NCBI RefSeq assembly: GCF_020723905.1
Contig: NZ_DYHZ01000003.1
Span: 186,001 to 250,000, forward strand
Origin: Anaerolinea thermophila
GTDB taxonomy: Bacteria; Chloroflexota; Anaerolineae; Anaerolineales; Anaerolineaceae
Direction: 5' to 3'
DNA length: 64,000 nt
The notes beneath the pieces were generated by a model that saw only the letters and a list, made by a program, of their open reading frames with translations, did not search any database and had not been told where the DNA came from. The position numbers and the translations under genes were made by a program. Of this stretch, positions 1 through 8,714 are shown piece by piece (positions within the stretch are counted from its first letter, which is position 1; each line of letters starts with the position of its first letter).

Positions 1-1
1 G

Positions 2-169
2 GAGGATACACCTGTGATGAAAACGATAGGTTCAGTCATCATGCCCCGATATTATCACAGGATAAGCGAGAGGAAAGAGGATAGTCAAATTGCAGTGTCA
101 TTAAATCATACGGAAAATTATCAGCCAGAAGTATCGTTATCTGGCAATCCAGACCTTAAAAGTCACTGA
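2..169 (+). CDS. Short ORF or 3' end of an upstream gene (unknown)
   Basis: An open frame runs from the window edge to a TGA at 167-169. Inside it GTG (14) and ATG (17) follow a GGAGG at 1-5, so it could be a free-standing protein of about 50 residues or the C-terminus of a gene that begins outside the window. The product is polar, has no recognisable domain and no membrane segment. It is followed by about 100 bases of AT-rich non-coding sequence before the rhamnosidase. I do not recognise it and cannot tell a real gene from chance. Confidence 0.3.
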   Translation, partial: EDTPVMKTIGSVIMPRYYHRISERKEDSQIAVSLNHTENYQPEVSLSGNPDLKSH

Positions 170-268
170 AAAAAACAGGTGCCTTAACATTCGTCAGTCC
201 TTTTTTATCCTATACTATGCTTAATTCGAAAAATCAAATTCCCGATGCTCTATGTTAAGAGGCTGATC

Positions 269-2941
269 ATGCGCCCTTATGAATTGACTTGTGAAGGCCA
301 GGTAAATCCTTTAGGGATAGATGAATTGTCACCCCGGTTCGCCTGGAAAATTCCTTTGCTCAGGCGGGGGATTCGACAGACGGCGTACCAGATTGTGGCG
401 GAATCAGAAGGAAAAATTTTATGGGATAGCGGTAAAGTGGACTCTCCCCAGTCGATTGAAGTGGAGTATTGTGGTTTACCTCTGAAAACTCGCCAGAAAG
501 TTTACTGGCGGGTACGATTCTGGGACGAATCTGGGAAAGTGAGTGATTACTCCGAGACAGCCTGGTTTCAAATGGGCTTGCTGAATCCTTCAGATTGGCG
601 GGGCAAATGGATTGAAACCGGAATTATCGGCGGCGCCAGGGTGACAGCACCGGCACCTTACCTTCGCAAACCCTTTCAAGTGAAAAAGCCGGTTGCCTCT
701 GCTGAACTGTATATCACCGCACTGGGTTTATATCTTGCCTCGATAAATGGTCGTTCGATTGGCGACGAAGTATTTGCGCCTGGATGGACTGACTACCATT
801 GTCGAGTTCAGTATCAGGTTTATGATGTAACATCCCATCTTCAGTTTGGAGAAAATGTTCTGGGCGTAGTTTTGGGGGATGGCTGGTATTGCGGGCATAT
901 TGCCAATATGGACCGACAGCAGTATGGAGACCGTCCACGCCTGTTAGCACAGTTGATGATCCAGTACATGGATGGCTCTTTCGAGATCGTCCCGACGGAT
1001 GAGACCTGGAGATACACTTCGGGTCCCATTTTAGAAAGTGATTTAATCATGGGAGAGAGTTACGATGCTCGCCTTGAAATGTCGGGATGGGATACGCCGG
1101 GGTGGAACGATACCGGTTGGTTTCCTGTGCATACAGTACAGTTGTCTTCTCTGAATCTGGTTGCCCGGAAAAATCCCCCGGTGAGAAGGCAGGAAGTGCT
1201 TCGCCCCGTTCAGGAACCTGTAGAATTACGCGAATGGAACCGGTCCCGGTGGATTTTTGACCTGGGGCAGAATATGGTGGGGGTTATCCGGTTGAGAGTA
1301 AAAGGAGAACGGGGACGGACCATCCGTATTCGATATAGCGAGGTGTTGAATCCAGATGGAAGTCTGTACACACAGTCTCTGCGGTCAGCGCGTGCCACCG
1401 ATTATTATACTTTAAAGGGAGGAGAGGAAGAAATTTTTGAACCCCACTTTACCTTTCATGGTTTTCGTTATGTAGAACTGACAGGTTTTCCTGGTGTTCC
1501 CACTCGGGAAAATATTGAGGGGGTTGTTTTGCATTCAGATACCCCCATCAGTGGTACGTTCATCTGTTCTGATCCATTTCTGAATCAATTACAACACAAT
1601 ATTGAGTGGAGTCAGAAAGGAAATTTCATTGAAGTCCCAACAGACTGTCCTCAAAGAGACGAACGTCTGGGGTGGACAGGGGATGCTCAGGTATTTATTC
1701 GCACGGCAACGTTTAATCGCAATGTATCTCGTTTCTTTGAAAAATGGATGCAGGATTTTGCTGATGCCCAGTCTTCCAGTGGTGCCATTCCTCCCGTGGT
1801 TCCTAAAGTGTTTGCCTTTGGACAACTGGAAGATGGCGGTCCTGCATGGGCAGATGCCGTATTGATTTGTCCCTGGACCATTTATCAGGTGTATGGCAAC
1901 AGGAGAATTCTGGAAAGGTATTATCCTGTTTTTCAAAAATTTATTGAATATTTGAAGAACACCAGTGTTGGATGGATTCGCTCCCATCCTGACTGGGTAG
2001 ATCAGGGGAATTTCCCCGGTTTTGGAGACTGGCTGGCGCAAGATGGTTCGGGTAAAGTGGATGGGGGTACGCCAAAAGATTTGATTGCCACGGCTTTTTT
2101 TGCGCACTCCGCCCGGTTGATGGCAAAGATTGCCCGTTGTTTGGGTAAATCAAAGGATGAACAGGTTTACCACACTATGTTTGAAAAAATCCGTGAGGCT
2201 TTCAACCGTAGATTTGTTACGGAAGATGGTTTGATAGTTGGAAGAACACAAACGGCATACGTTCTTGCCTTATCCTTTGATTTGCTCTCTGAAACACTTC
2301 AAGAAAAGGCTCTGGAAGAACTCCTTCGCGATATCCGTCAACGCGACTGGCATCTTTCCACAGGGTTTGTGGGAACTCCATATCTTCTCTGGACACTTAC
2401 AAAATTTGGGAAAGCAAAAGAAGCCTGGAAACTCTTAACGCAGAGAACCATGCCATCCTGGCTGTACCCCGTCCTGCACGGCGCAACGACCATTTGGGAG
2501 CGTTGGGATGGTTGGACTGAAGAAAAAGGTTTTCAGGACCCTGAAATGAATTCCTTCAACCATTACGCTTACGGATCCGTGGGAGCATGGATGGTTTCGA
2601 TGATTGGTGGGCTGGATTTCGACCCTGAATATCCGGGTTACCGACACATTCTAATGAAGCCACTACCAGACATAGAACTGGACTTCGCTTCTGTGGATTA
2701 TCAGACTCCTTACGGGAAAGTCGTCTCCCGGTGGCAAAAAGATGACCGACACTGCTGGAAATGGCAGGTAACCATTCCCCCCAGTACATGTGCAACGGCC
2801 TGGCTTCCCGAGGCTGTGGGTAAAGAAGTGCTTGAATCGGGAGTGCCTTTGCCGGCTGTGGAGATGATTGAGTGGCTGGGTGAGGAAGGAGATGCGGTCA
2901 AAATCAGGATCCCAGCGGGGAATTATGAATTTTGCTGGTAA
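269..2941 (+). CDS. Alpha-L-rhamnosidase, glycoside hydrolase family 78
   Basis: Hydrolyses terminal alpha-L-rhamnose from plant polysaccharides, glycosides or rhamnogalacturonan fragments. The protein is about 890 residues, the usual length for bacterial GH78. It has N-terminal beta-sandwich domains (about residues 10-330), then an (alpha/alpha)6 barrel carrying the family motif CPQRDERLGWTGDAQ near residue 460, which holds the general-acid Glu, and TTIWERWDGW near 745, which holds the likely catalytic base. No signal peptide is visible, so it probably acts in the cytoplasm on imported oligosaccharides. An earlier in-frame ATG exists at 245, but the ATG at 269 follows an AAGAGG at 256-261 and fits the family N-terminus better. 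The GH29 enzyme at 14.8 kb suggests a wider deoxy-sugar diet. Confidence 0.9.
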   Translation: MRPYELTCEGQVNPLGIDELSPRFAWKIPLLRRGIRQTAYQIVAESEGKILWDSGKVDSPQSIEVEYCGLPLKTRQKVYWRVRFWDESGKVSDYSETAWFQMGLLNPSDWRGKWIETGIIGGARVTAPAPYLRKPFQVKKPVASAELYITALGLYLASINGRSIGDEVFAPGWTDYHCRVQYQVYDVTSHLQFGENVLGVVLGDGWYCGHIANMDRQQYGDRPRLLAQLMIQYMDGSFEIVPTDETWRYTSGPILESDLIMGESYDARLEMSGWDTPGWNDTGWFPVHTVQLSSLNLVARKNPPVRRQEVLRPVQEPVELREWNRSRWIFDLGQNMVGVIRLRVKGERGRTIRIRYSEVLNPDGSLYTQSLRSARATDYYTLKGGEEEIFEPHFTFHGFRYVELTGFPGVPTRENIEGVVLHSDTPISGTFICSDPFLNQLQHNIEWSQKGNFIEVPTDCPQRDERLGWTGDAQVFIRTATFNRNVSRFFEKWMQDFADAQSSSGAIPPVVPKVFAFGQLEDGGPAWADAVLICPWTIYQVYGNRRILERYYPVFQKFIEYLKNTSVGWIRSHPDWVDQGNFPGFGDWLAQDGSGKVDGGTPKDLIATAFFAHSARLMAKIARCLGKSKDEQVYHTMFEKIREAFNRRFVTEDGLIVGRTQTAYVLALSFDLLSETLQEKALEELLRDIRQRDWHLSTGFVGTPYLLWTLTKFGKAKEAWKLLTQRTMPSWLYPVLHGATTIWERWDGWTEEKGFQDPEMNSFNHYAYGSVGAWMVSMIGGLDFDPEYPGYRHILMKPLPDIELDFASVDYQTPYGKVVSRWQKDDRHCWKWQVTIPPSTCATAWLPEAVGKEVLESGVPLPAVEMIEWLGEEGDAVKIRIPAGNYEFCW

Positions 2942-3027
2942 GATAATAGGGGTACTCGACAGGATAAGAGATGAATTTGTTTCCTTTTCACGTCATGTTA
3001 GATTTATTCAACAAGGAGCAATAAGAA

Positions 3028-4533
3028 ATGGAAGAAAAACTGCAAGAACTGAAACGGCGGCTGTCTGAAATTCATGACCTGGAAATGGCAAATGCTGTAC
3101 TGGGGTGGGATCAATTGACCTACATGCCTCCCGGAGGATCTGAGGCTCGCGGTCGGCAAATGGCAACCCTTGCCCGTCTGGCGCAGGAGAAAATGACCGA
3201 TCCAGGTTTGGGAAGATTGCTTGAAGATTTATTGCCTTATGCTGATTCGCTCCCACAGGATGATGACGATGCTGCTCTTATCCGTGTGGCCAAAAGAGAT
3301 TTTGACCGGTTGACGAAAATTCCTCCAGAATTGATTGCCAGAGTCTATGAACATCAATCCCGTTGCTACATGGCTTGGACGGAAGCCCGTCCCACCAATA
3401 ATTTTGAAAAAGTGCGCCCCCTTCTGGAACAGACTCTGGAATACAGCCGCGAAGTGGCGAACTGTTTTCCTGGATATGAGCATATTGCGGATCCGTTGAT
3501 TGACTGGGCAGATTATGGCATGAAAGCCAAAACCCTGCAGGTGCTTTTTCAACAACTTCGACACGAACTGGTGCCTCTGGTGCAGGCAATAACCTCATAT
3601 CCACCTGCGGATGATTCCTGTCTGCATCAATTTTTCCCGGAAAAAGATCAAATTGCTTTTGGAGAGCAAGTGATTCGGGCTCTGGGATATGACTTTCACC
3701 GGGGCAGGCAGGATAAAAGCCCGCATCCCTTTACCACCCGTTTTGGATATGGCGATGTTCGCATTACCACGCGGGTCAAAGAGAATGATTTTGGAGATGC
3801 CTTTTTCAGCACGGTTCATGAAGCCGGACATGCCATGTATGAACAGGGATGCAATCCTGCTTATGAGGGAACGCCGCTCTTTGGGGGAACCTCTGCCGGG
3901 GTTCATGAAAGCCAATCCCGTCTCTGGGAAAACATTGTTGCCAGGAGCAGGGAGTTCTGGGAATATTACTATCCGCAACTCCAGCAAGTGTTCCCGAGCC
4001 AGTTTGGCAATGTCTCTCTGGATACCTTCTACCGTGCGATCAATAAAGTCCAGCCTTCATTGATTCGCACAGATGCAGATGAGGTTACCTACAATCTCCA
4101 TGTGATGATTCGTTTTGATCTTGAGTTGCAGATGCTGGAAGGTTCGCTGGAGGTCAAACATTTACCTGAAGCCTGGAATGAGCGATATCGCTCGGATCTG
4201 GGTGTGGTACCGCCAGATGATCGGGATGGCTGTCTTCAGGATGTACACTGGTACGGCGGGTTCATCGGGGGACAATTCCAGGGATATACTTTAGGGAATA
4301 TCCTCAGCGCACTGTTTTATCACAAGGCAGTTCAGGAAGTTCCTTCTATCCCGGAAGATATTCGCCAGGGAAGATTTTCCGATTTGCATGCGTGGATGAA
4401 AGATCGGATTTATCAGTACGGTAGAAAGTACACGGCTCCGGAGTTGATTCGACGGGTCACCGGGCAGGACCTGGAAATTCAGCCCTATCTTGCTTACCTT
4501 AAAGGGAAATATAGCGAATTGTATTCTCTGTAG
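3028..4533 (+). CDS. M32 family metallocarboxypeptidase (Taq type)
   Basis: A zinc carboxypeptidase that removes C-terminal residues, with broad specificity except proline, acting in the cytoplasm. The 501 residues match the family length of about 500. The zinc motif HEAGH lies near residue 264, followed by the conserved GxHESQSRLWEN stretch that carries the third ligand and the IRTDADEVTYNLH block typical of M32. The start is supported by an AAGGAG about ten bases upstream. It follows the rhamnosidase by 86 bases in the same direction and precedes a lipoprotein gene by 23 bases. It resembles thermostable carboxypeptidase 1 of Thermus, but a family call is all that the sequence supports. Confidence 0.93.
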   Translation: MEEKLQELKRRLSEIHDLEMANAVLGWDQLTYMPPGGSEARGRQMATLARLAQEKMTDPGLGRLLEDLLPYADSLPQDDDDAALIRVAKRDFDRLTKIPPELIARVYEHQSRCYMAWTEARPTNNFEKVRPLLEQTLEYSREVANCFPGYEHIADPLIDWADYGMKAKTLQVLFQQLRHELVPLVQAITSYPPADDSCLHQFFPEKDQIAFGEQVIRALGYDFHRGRQDKSPHPFTTRFGYGDVRITTRVKENDFGDAFFSTVHEAGHAMYEQGCNPAYEGTPLFGGTSAGVHESQSRLWENIVARSREFWEYYYPQLQQVFPSQFGNVSLDTFYRAINKVQPSLIRTDADEVTYNLHVMIRFDLELQMLEGSLEVKHLPEAWNERYRSDLGVVPPDDRDGCLQDVHWYGGFIGGQFQGYTLGNILSALFYHKAVQEVPSIPEDIRQGRFSDLHAWMKDRIYQYGRKYTAPELIRRVTGQDLEIQPYLAYLKGKYSELYSL

Positions 4534-4556
4534 GGATTACCCGGAACAGATCGAAA

Positions 4557-5387
4557 GTGAAACAGTTAATGGTTTACAGGGTTGTGGCAAGAGTTCATTT
4601 GCTGGTACTGGTGATCGTCTTTGCGATTGCTCTATCAGGGTGTGGCGTGCCGGAAACGCTTAGCCCAACCGGCACGCCTACCGTTCAATCCTCGAAGACG
4701 CCAACCCACACGTTTACCCTGCCCCCTTCTCAGACACTATCTCCCTCGCCTTCATCCACCTCTACCGTTACCTTTACTCCTTCGCCTTCATTCACAGCAA
4801 CCATCACAGATACTCCTACAATCACCCCAACACCAACGTTCGATTTCCCGGATGTCACAGTGAAAATGCAAGCCCATTGCCGTTATGGACCTGCTAAAGC
4901 CTTTCTGCATGCCGCTGACCTCTATCCCGGTGATCACGGCACGGTGCGCGGGCGTTATGCTTACAGTGCCTGGTTGTATGTGAAATTTGACAAATTGAAA
5001 TATTTCTGCTGGGTTGCTCCTTCTGTTGTGGATGTGGAAGGGGATATTAACAAAGTGTATTTGACTGAACCCAAATTGCCAGGTCCAAGCGTGTTGTATG
5101 GCGCTCCCGAAAACGTGCGCGTTCAGCGTGAGGGCGATCGCGTGGTGGTGACCTGGGATCGTGTATCCATGACGGAAGACGATGATCGCGGTTATATGCT
5201 GGATGTGTTTGTTTGCCAGAATCAGAGGCTAATCTGGTATCCGGTTTCACTTCCCAACCAGTATGAGACCCGTGCAACCTTCATAGACGAACCCGGTTGT
5301 TCAACCCCTTCCGGAGGGGTGCTTTACACTGTGGAAAAACACGGATATTCCGTGCCGACAAAAATTCCATGGATTCCTGCGCCTTAA
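4557..5387 (+). CDS. Lipoprotein with Thr/Pro/Ser linker and SH3-like domain
   Basis: Function unknown. The N-terminus is a lipoprotein signal peptide ending in LSGC, which would acylate Cys29. Next comes a Thr/Ser/Pro linker of about 60 residues with many TPT and SPS units, then a domain starting CRYGPAKAFL that resembles bacterial SH3-like modules, and a C-terminal beta-rich part (VRVQREGDRVVVTWD) resembling a fibronectin type III fold, ending in DEPGC and EKHGYS. The start is a GTG, with an in-frame ATG 12 bases later. A clear paralogue lies at 24.3-25.1 kb on the other strand with the same order of parts. It is probably a surface-anchored binding protein. Confidence 0.8.
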   Translation: MKQLMVYRVVARVHLLVLVIVFAIALSGCGVPETLSPTGTPTVQSSKTPTHTFTLPPSQTLSPSPSSTSTVTFTPSPSFTATITDTPTITPTPTFDFPDVTVKMQAHCRYGPAKAFLHAADLYPGDHGTVRGRYAYSAWLYVKFDKLKYFCWVAPSVVDVEGDINKVYLTEPKLPGPSVLYGAPENVRVQREGDRVVVTWDRVSMTEDDDRGYMLDVFVCQNQRLIWYPVSLPNQYETRATFIDEPGCSTPSGGVLYTVEKHGYSVPTKIPWIPAP

Positions 5388-5398
5388 AAGGATTTTTG

Positions 5399-5704
5399 AT
5401 GATGAAACATTTTCTGGTTGAAATTACGTATACTGTACCGTTTGAAACCCTCCAACCGGTTGTTTCAGAGCATCGCGCTTTTCTGCAAACCGGATACGAT
5501 AAGGGCTGGTTGTTGCTCTCTGGCCCAATGAATCCCAAAACAGGGGGGCTGGTGGTAGCGCGCGCTCCCTCGAAGGAAGATCTTCAGGGCTTTTTTGCCG
5601 GAGATCCTTATGCGCTGCGTGGTTACGCCGAATATCGCTTTGTAGAGTTCGACCCGGTTAAGTATCAGCCGTTTCTGGCGGACTGGATTCACGGGGATAT
5701 TTGA
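5399..5704 (+). CDS. YciI-like protein
   Basis: A small protein of about 101 residues with the YciI/YCII ferredoxin-like fold: MKHFLVEITYTVP at the start, an HRAFLQTGYDKGWLLLSGP strand-helix-strand core, and a KEDLQGFFAGDPY helix near the end. Members are small cytoplasmic proteins, some with weak hydrolase or isomerase activity; the actual role is unknown. Two ATGs in tandem (5399, 5402) follow AAAAGGA at 5386-5392. The longer reading frame upstream lies inside the lipoprotein gene and is not the start. Its last 16 bases overlap the 3' end of the converging lysK gene. Confidence 0.8.
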   Translation: MMKHFLVEITYTVPFETLQPVVSEHRAFLQTGYDKGWLLLSGPMNPKTGGLVVARAPSKEDLQGFFAGDPYALRGYAEYRFVEFDPVKYQPFLADWIHGDI

Positions 5705-6735
5705 GTCAGAATATCGAGTACCTTGGTTAACACTTGGATACTTTGGCGGTACTCCGTCAGAGAAATATGTTCGCCAGGTGTATGATCCAGACTGGAGTCG
5801 CCGGGTCCGTATGCTACACATGGACATCTCCAGACCGGTGCCACCAGATTGAGGTCTGCCGTTCCGGTTTTCAATGAAAAGGCGGGAGTACCTTCCTCTG
5901 CGCGAATAGCCTGTAAAAAGGCTCGCACCAGAGCAGAGTTTTTCTCTCCCCGGTAGGCAGGTATGCTGTCTGAAAAGTCAATCGTTCCCTCCCCTCTGAG
6001 CCATTCAATTTCCTGTTTCAGGTTTTCGGGGGAAATGGCGGGGGGAAGACGTACGTTTATTTCCAGTTCGGCTGTCTCAGCAAATCCGTCCCGGGTTGAA
6101 TGCATGGCTTGAAGACTGGGCGTCACCTGATCAAACACTCGTGAAGCGGATTCATTCCATTCATTTGTTTTTCTTACAAGAGAATTCCAGAACTGTACGG
6201 CAGATTCACAGGCTGTTTGCTTCCCGGAAGCCGTGTGGTACATGGGTTTTTCAATGCGGTACCGAATCCACGCGCTCCCTTTATAACCCAGCGTAATATG
6301 ATCCCACCCGCTGGGCTCACCAATGATGGCAAAACGGGGATGATACTCATTCAATACCCCTTTGGCACCGCGAGAGTCGCTTTCTTCTGCCAGTGCTCCC
6401 ACGACGATGATTCTCCATCCCGGGCGCGCCCCGACTCGAGAGGCGGCTGTGGTGAAACACGCCAGAGGACCTTTCGCATCAACTGCTCCTCTTCCGTAAA
6501 GTAAATCCCCTTCAATATGAACCGGAATTTCTCCAGGAACAGTGTCAATATGACCTAAGAGTACAATTTCGTTTGGGCCATCACCAAGAATGCCGACAGC
6601 ATTACCGGTTGCGTCCACAAACGATTGAAAACCGGCCTCATCCATTTTCTGAACAAGGTATGTCACTGCCTGGTTTTCCTGCCCGGTGGGGCTGTAATGT
6701 CTCAGTAATCCTACCAGTAAATCCGTTTCGTCCAT
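5689..6735 (-). CDS. lysK: LysW-ornithine/lysine carboxypeptidase LysK (M20 family)
   Basis: The last step of the carrier route: hydrolysis that frees ornithine (or lysine) from the C-terminal Glu of LysW. The protein is about 348 residues, a dinuclear-metal M20 hydrolase with LLGHIDTVPG (metal His and the Asp two residues on), GAVDAKGPLA (bridging Asp) and ALAEESDSRG (catalytic Glu pair). The longer frame upstream runs into lysJ; the ATG at 6735 lies one base beyond the lysJ stop, so the two are translationally linked. It is the last gene of the arg operon and converges on the YciI-like gene with a 16-base overlap. Confidence 0.88.
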   Translation of the reverse strand: MDETDLLVGLLRHYSPTGQENQAVTYLVQKMDEAGFQSFVDATGNAVGILGDGPNEIVLLGHIDTVPGEIPVHIEGDLLYGRGAVDAKGPLACFTTAASRVGARPGWRIIVVGALAEESDSRGAKGVLNEYHPRFAIIGEPSGWDHITLGYKGSAWIRYRIEKPMYHTASGKQTACESAVQFWNSLVRKTNEWNESASRVFDQVTPSLQAMHSTRDGFAETAELEINVRLPPAISPENLKQEIEWLRGEGTIDFSDSIPAYRGEKNSALVRAFLQAIRAEEGTPAFSLKTGTADLNLVAPVWRCPCVAYGPGDSSLDHTPGEHISLTEYRQSIQVLTKVLDILTQISP

Positions 6736-6736
6736 G

Positions 6737-7894
6737 TTAATCCTTTTGAAGCACGTGTTTAACCTTTTCGACCACGATTTCGAGGTCATGCTGGTCAATC
6801 ACAAGGGGCGGGAGAAAGCGCATTACGGTGAGCCCAGCAGGTAAAGCCAGCACGCCTTCTTCCAGAAGCGCTTGCAGGTAGGGCGTCACTTTTTGTTTGA
6901 GTTCGATTCCCACCATTAACCCCAGTCCTCTTACTTCCCGAATGAGGGGCGATTCAATCTGCTGTAAGGCGTGGAGAAATTTATCTCCAAGTTCCTGTGC
7001 TTTTTGCGGCAGATGGTTTGCCAGCAGGTAATCTATGGAAGCAAACGCGGCAGCACAGGCAAGTGGATTTCCTCCAAAGGTTGAGCCGTGCACCTGTGGA
7101 GGAAGTTCCTGTATCGCATCTCCGATTAAAACGGCTCCCATGGGAATACCTCCAGCAATTGACTTGGCAAGGCAGACCAGATCCGGGTGGATGGGATGAT
7201 GTTGAAAAGCAAACATTTTTCCGGTTCTTCCAAAGCCCGTTTGCACTTCATCTACGATGAATAAAGCGCCGTGTTCCCGGCAAAGCTGTTCTGCTTTCAT
7301 CAAAAATTCCGCGCTGGCGGGGATGACCCCGCCCTCGCCCTGCACAATTTCGACAATAAAAGCGGCTGTTTCCTCATGAATAGCATCATCCAGTGCCTCG
7401 GGACGGTTAAATGGGATGTGCCGAAATCCTGGCACCAGTGGTTCAAAGGGTTCGCGATATTTCTTCTCCCATGTTGCCGAAAGCGCTCCCATAGTCCGTC
7501 CGTGAAATCCCCGCATACAGGCAACAACTTGAGATCTTCCCGTGGTAATGCGGGCAAATTTCAGAGCCGCTTCAACGGATTCTGTCCCTGAATTGCAGAG
7601 AAACACCCGCGGAAAACCAGATATTTCGCATAGACGTTGTTCCAGCAAAGCCCGTCGGTCGTTATAAAACATTTCTGGGCAGGAAATCAGGGTTTGGGCT
7701 TGCGCGGCGATTGCCGCCGCAACGGCAGGATTGGCGTGTCCGATGTTGGCTGCGCCCTGTCCACCAACACAGTCAATGTATTCTTTGCCATTGGCATCCC
7801 AGAGGTGAGCGCCTTTTCCGCGCACAATGGCGACAGGACGCTTGGTGTACAAGCCAGATGTATGCTGGTTTTCCAGATCAATGATATTCATCAT
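6737..7894 (-). CDS. lysJ: LysW-glutamate/aminoadipate semialdehyde aminotransferase LysJ
   Basis: A class III PLP aminotransferase that converts the LysW-bound semialdehyde to LysW-ornithine (or LysW-lysine), with glutamate as amino donor. It has 385 residues, matching ArgD/LysJ. Visible are CNSGTESVEAALK (phosphate-binding loop), FIVDEVQTGFGRTG (cofactor Asp) and CLAKSIAGGIPMG, whose Lys forms the Schiff base. Two ATGs at 7894 and 7891 overlap the lysZ stop codon, so translation is coupled. The sequence alone cannot separate this enzyme from acetylornithine aminotransferase; the neighbouring lysW, argX, lysY and lysZ make the carrier-bound substrate much more likely. Confidence 0.88.
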   Translation of the reverse strand: MMNIIDLENQHTSGLYTKRPVAIVRGKGAHLWDANGKEYIDCVGGQGAANIGHANPAVAAAIAAQAQTLISCPEMFYNDRRALLEQRLCEISGFPRVFLCNSGTESVEAALKFARITTGRSQVVACMRGFHGRTMGALSATWEKKYREPFEPLVPGFRHIPFNRPEALDDAIHEETAAFIVEIVQGEGGVIPASAEFLMKAEQLCREHGALFIVDEVQTGFGRTGKMFAFQHHPIHPDLVCLAKSIAGGIPMGAVLIGDAIQELPPQVHGSTFGGNPLACAAAFASIDYLLANHLPQKAQELGDKFLHALQQIESPLIREVRGLGLMVGIELKQKVTPYLQALLEEGVLALPAGLTVMRFLPPLVIDQHDLEIVVEKVKHVLQKD

Positions 7895-8694
7895 AGGATG
7901 ACCGTTCCCTTTCCAGCAAGCGCATCCAGTAAAGGGTGCTCCGTGCGCCCATCAGCGAAGATGACTTGAGGTACCCCCAGTTGGATTGCCTCACTGGCGC
8001 CCAGAACTTTTTTCTTCATTCTGCCCTCGGCAAATGACAGGGCTTGTTCCAGTTCTGTGTAATGAAGCCTTGGAATGACAGTGCTTTCGTCCGGAAAGTG
8101 TCTCATCAATCCCGGTACGTTTGTCAGGATGATGAGTTGTTCGGCATGCATTGCACCTGCTACCATTGCCGCAGCACGGTCAGCATCTACATTAACTGCT
8201 TCGCCTTGCTGAGAAAGCGCCAGTGGAGCAATTACGGGGGTGAGACCGTTTTCGAGCAAAACACGCAGCAGGTCTGCGTTCACTGCCTCGATTTTTCCTG
8301 TGTAGTCATCTCGCAGAATCATTTTGTGCCCGTTCTCCACAATGCGGATGGCTTCTTTTCGATGCGCCAGCATCAGGCGTCCATCAATCCCTGAAAGTCC
8401 AAAGGCGTTAATACCCCGCTTTTGCATCCGTTCAACAATAAGGGTGTTGATTTTTCCCGCAGTAACCATGGCAAAGATTTCCAGTGTGGCGCGGTTGGTG
8501 TAGCGACTGGTAAAGCCGTTTTCGCTGGTTACAAAACGGGGAGGGTGGCCAAGTTGGGTTGAAATTTCGTTCACCTCGGTGGATCCACCGTGAACTAAGA
8601 TTAACTGTATCCCCTGTTGAATGAGCGTAACAGCATCCGCACAGATGGTATCCAGATTCACACCTTGAGAACCGCCAATTTTGACTACAATCAT
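7891..8694 (-). CDS. lysZ: LysW-glutamate/aminoadipate kinase LysZ
   Basis: An amino-acid kinase family enzyme, 267 residues, that phosphorylates the free side-chain carboxylate of the glutamate or aminoadipate attached to LysW. MIVVKIGGSQG at the N-terminus is the phosphate-binding loop, LILVHGGSTEVN binds the substrate, and LTNVPGLM and GRMKKKVLGA lie in the nucleotide half. It resembles acetylglutamate kinase (ArgB), but its context is the LysW operon. The ATG at 8694 is preceded by GAGGTG and lies 20 bases beyond the lysY stop. It overlaps lysJ by four bases at its own 3' end. Confidence 0.88.
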   Translation of the reverse strand: MIVVKIGGSQGVNLDTICADAVTLIQQGIQLILVHGGSTEVNEISTQLGHPPRFVTSENGFTSRYTNRATLEIFAMVTAGKINTLIVERMQKRGINAFGLSGIDGRLMLAHRKEAIRIVENGHKMILRDDYTGKIEAVNADLLRVLLENGLTPVIAPLALSQQGEAVNVDADRAAAMVAGAMHAEQLIILTNVPGLMRHFPDESTVIPRLHYTELEQALSFAEGRMKKKVLGASEAIQLGVPQVIFADGRTEHPLLDALAGKGTVIL

Positions 8695-8714
8695 CTTCGC
8701 ACCTCAATGTGATT

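Noticed and set aside
51-66. DnaA box or origin-like site (TTATCACAGGATAA)
   Set aside because: It is a short TTATC/GATAA inverted repeat that does not match TTATCCACA well, stands alone, and has no dnaA or dnaN gene nearby.
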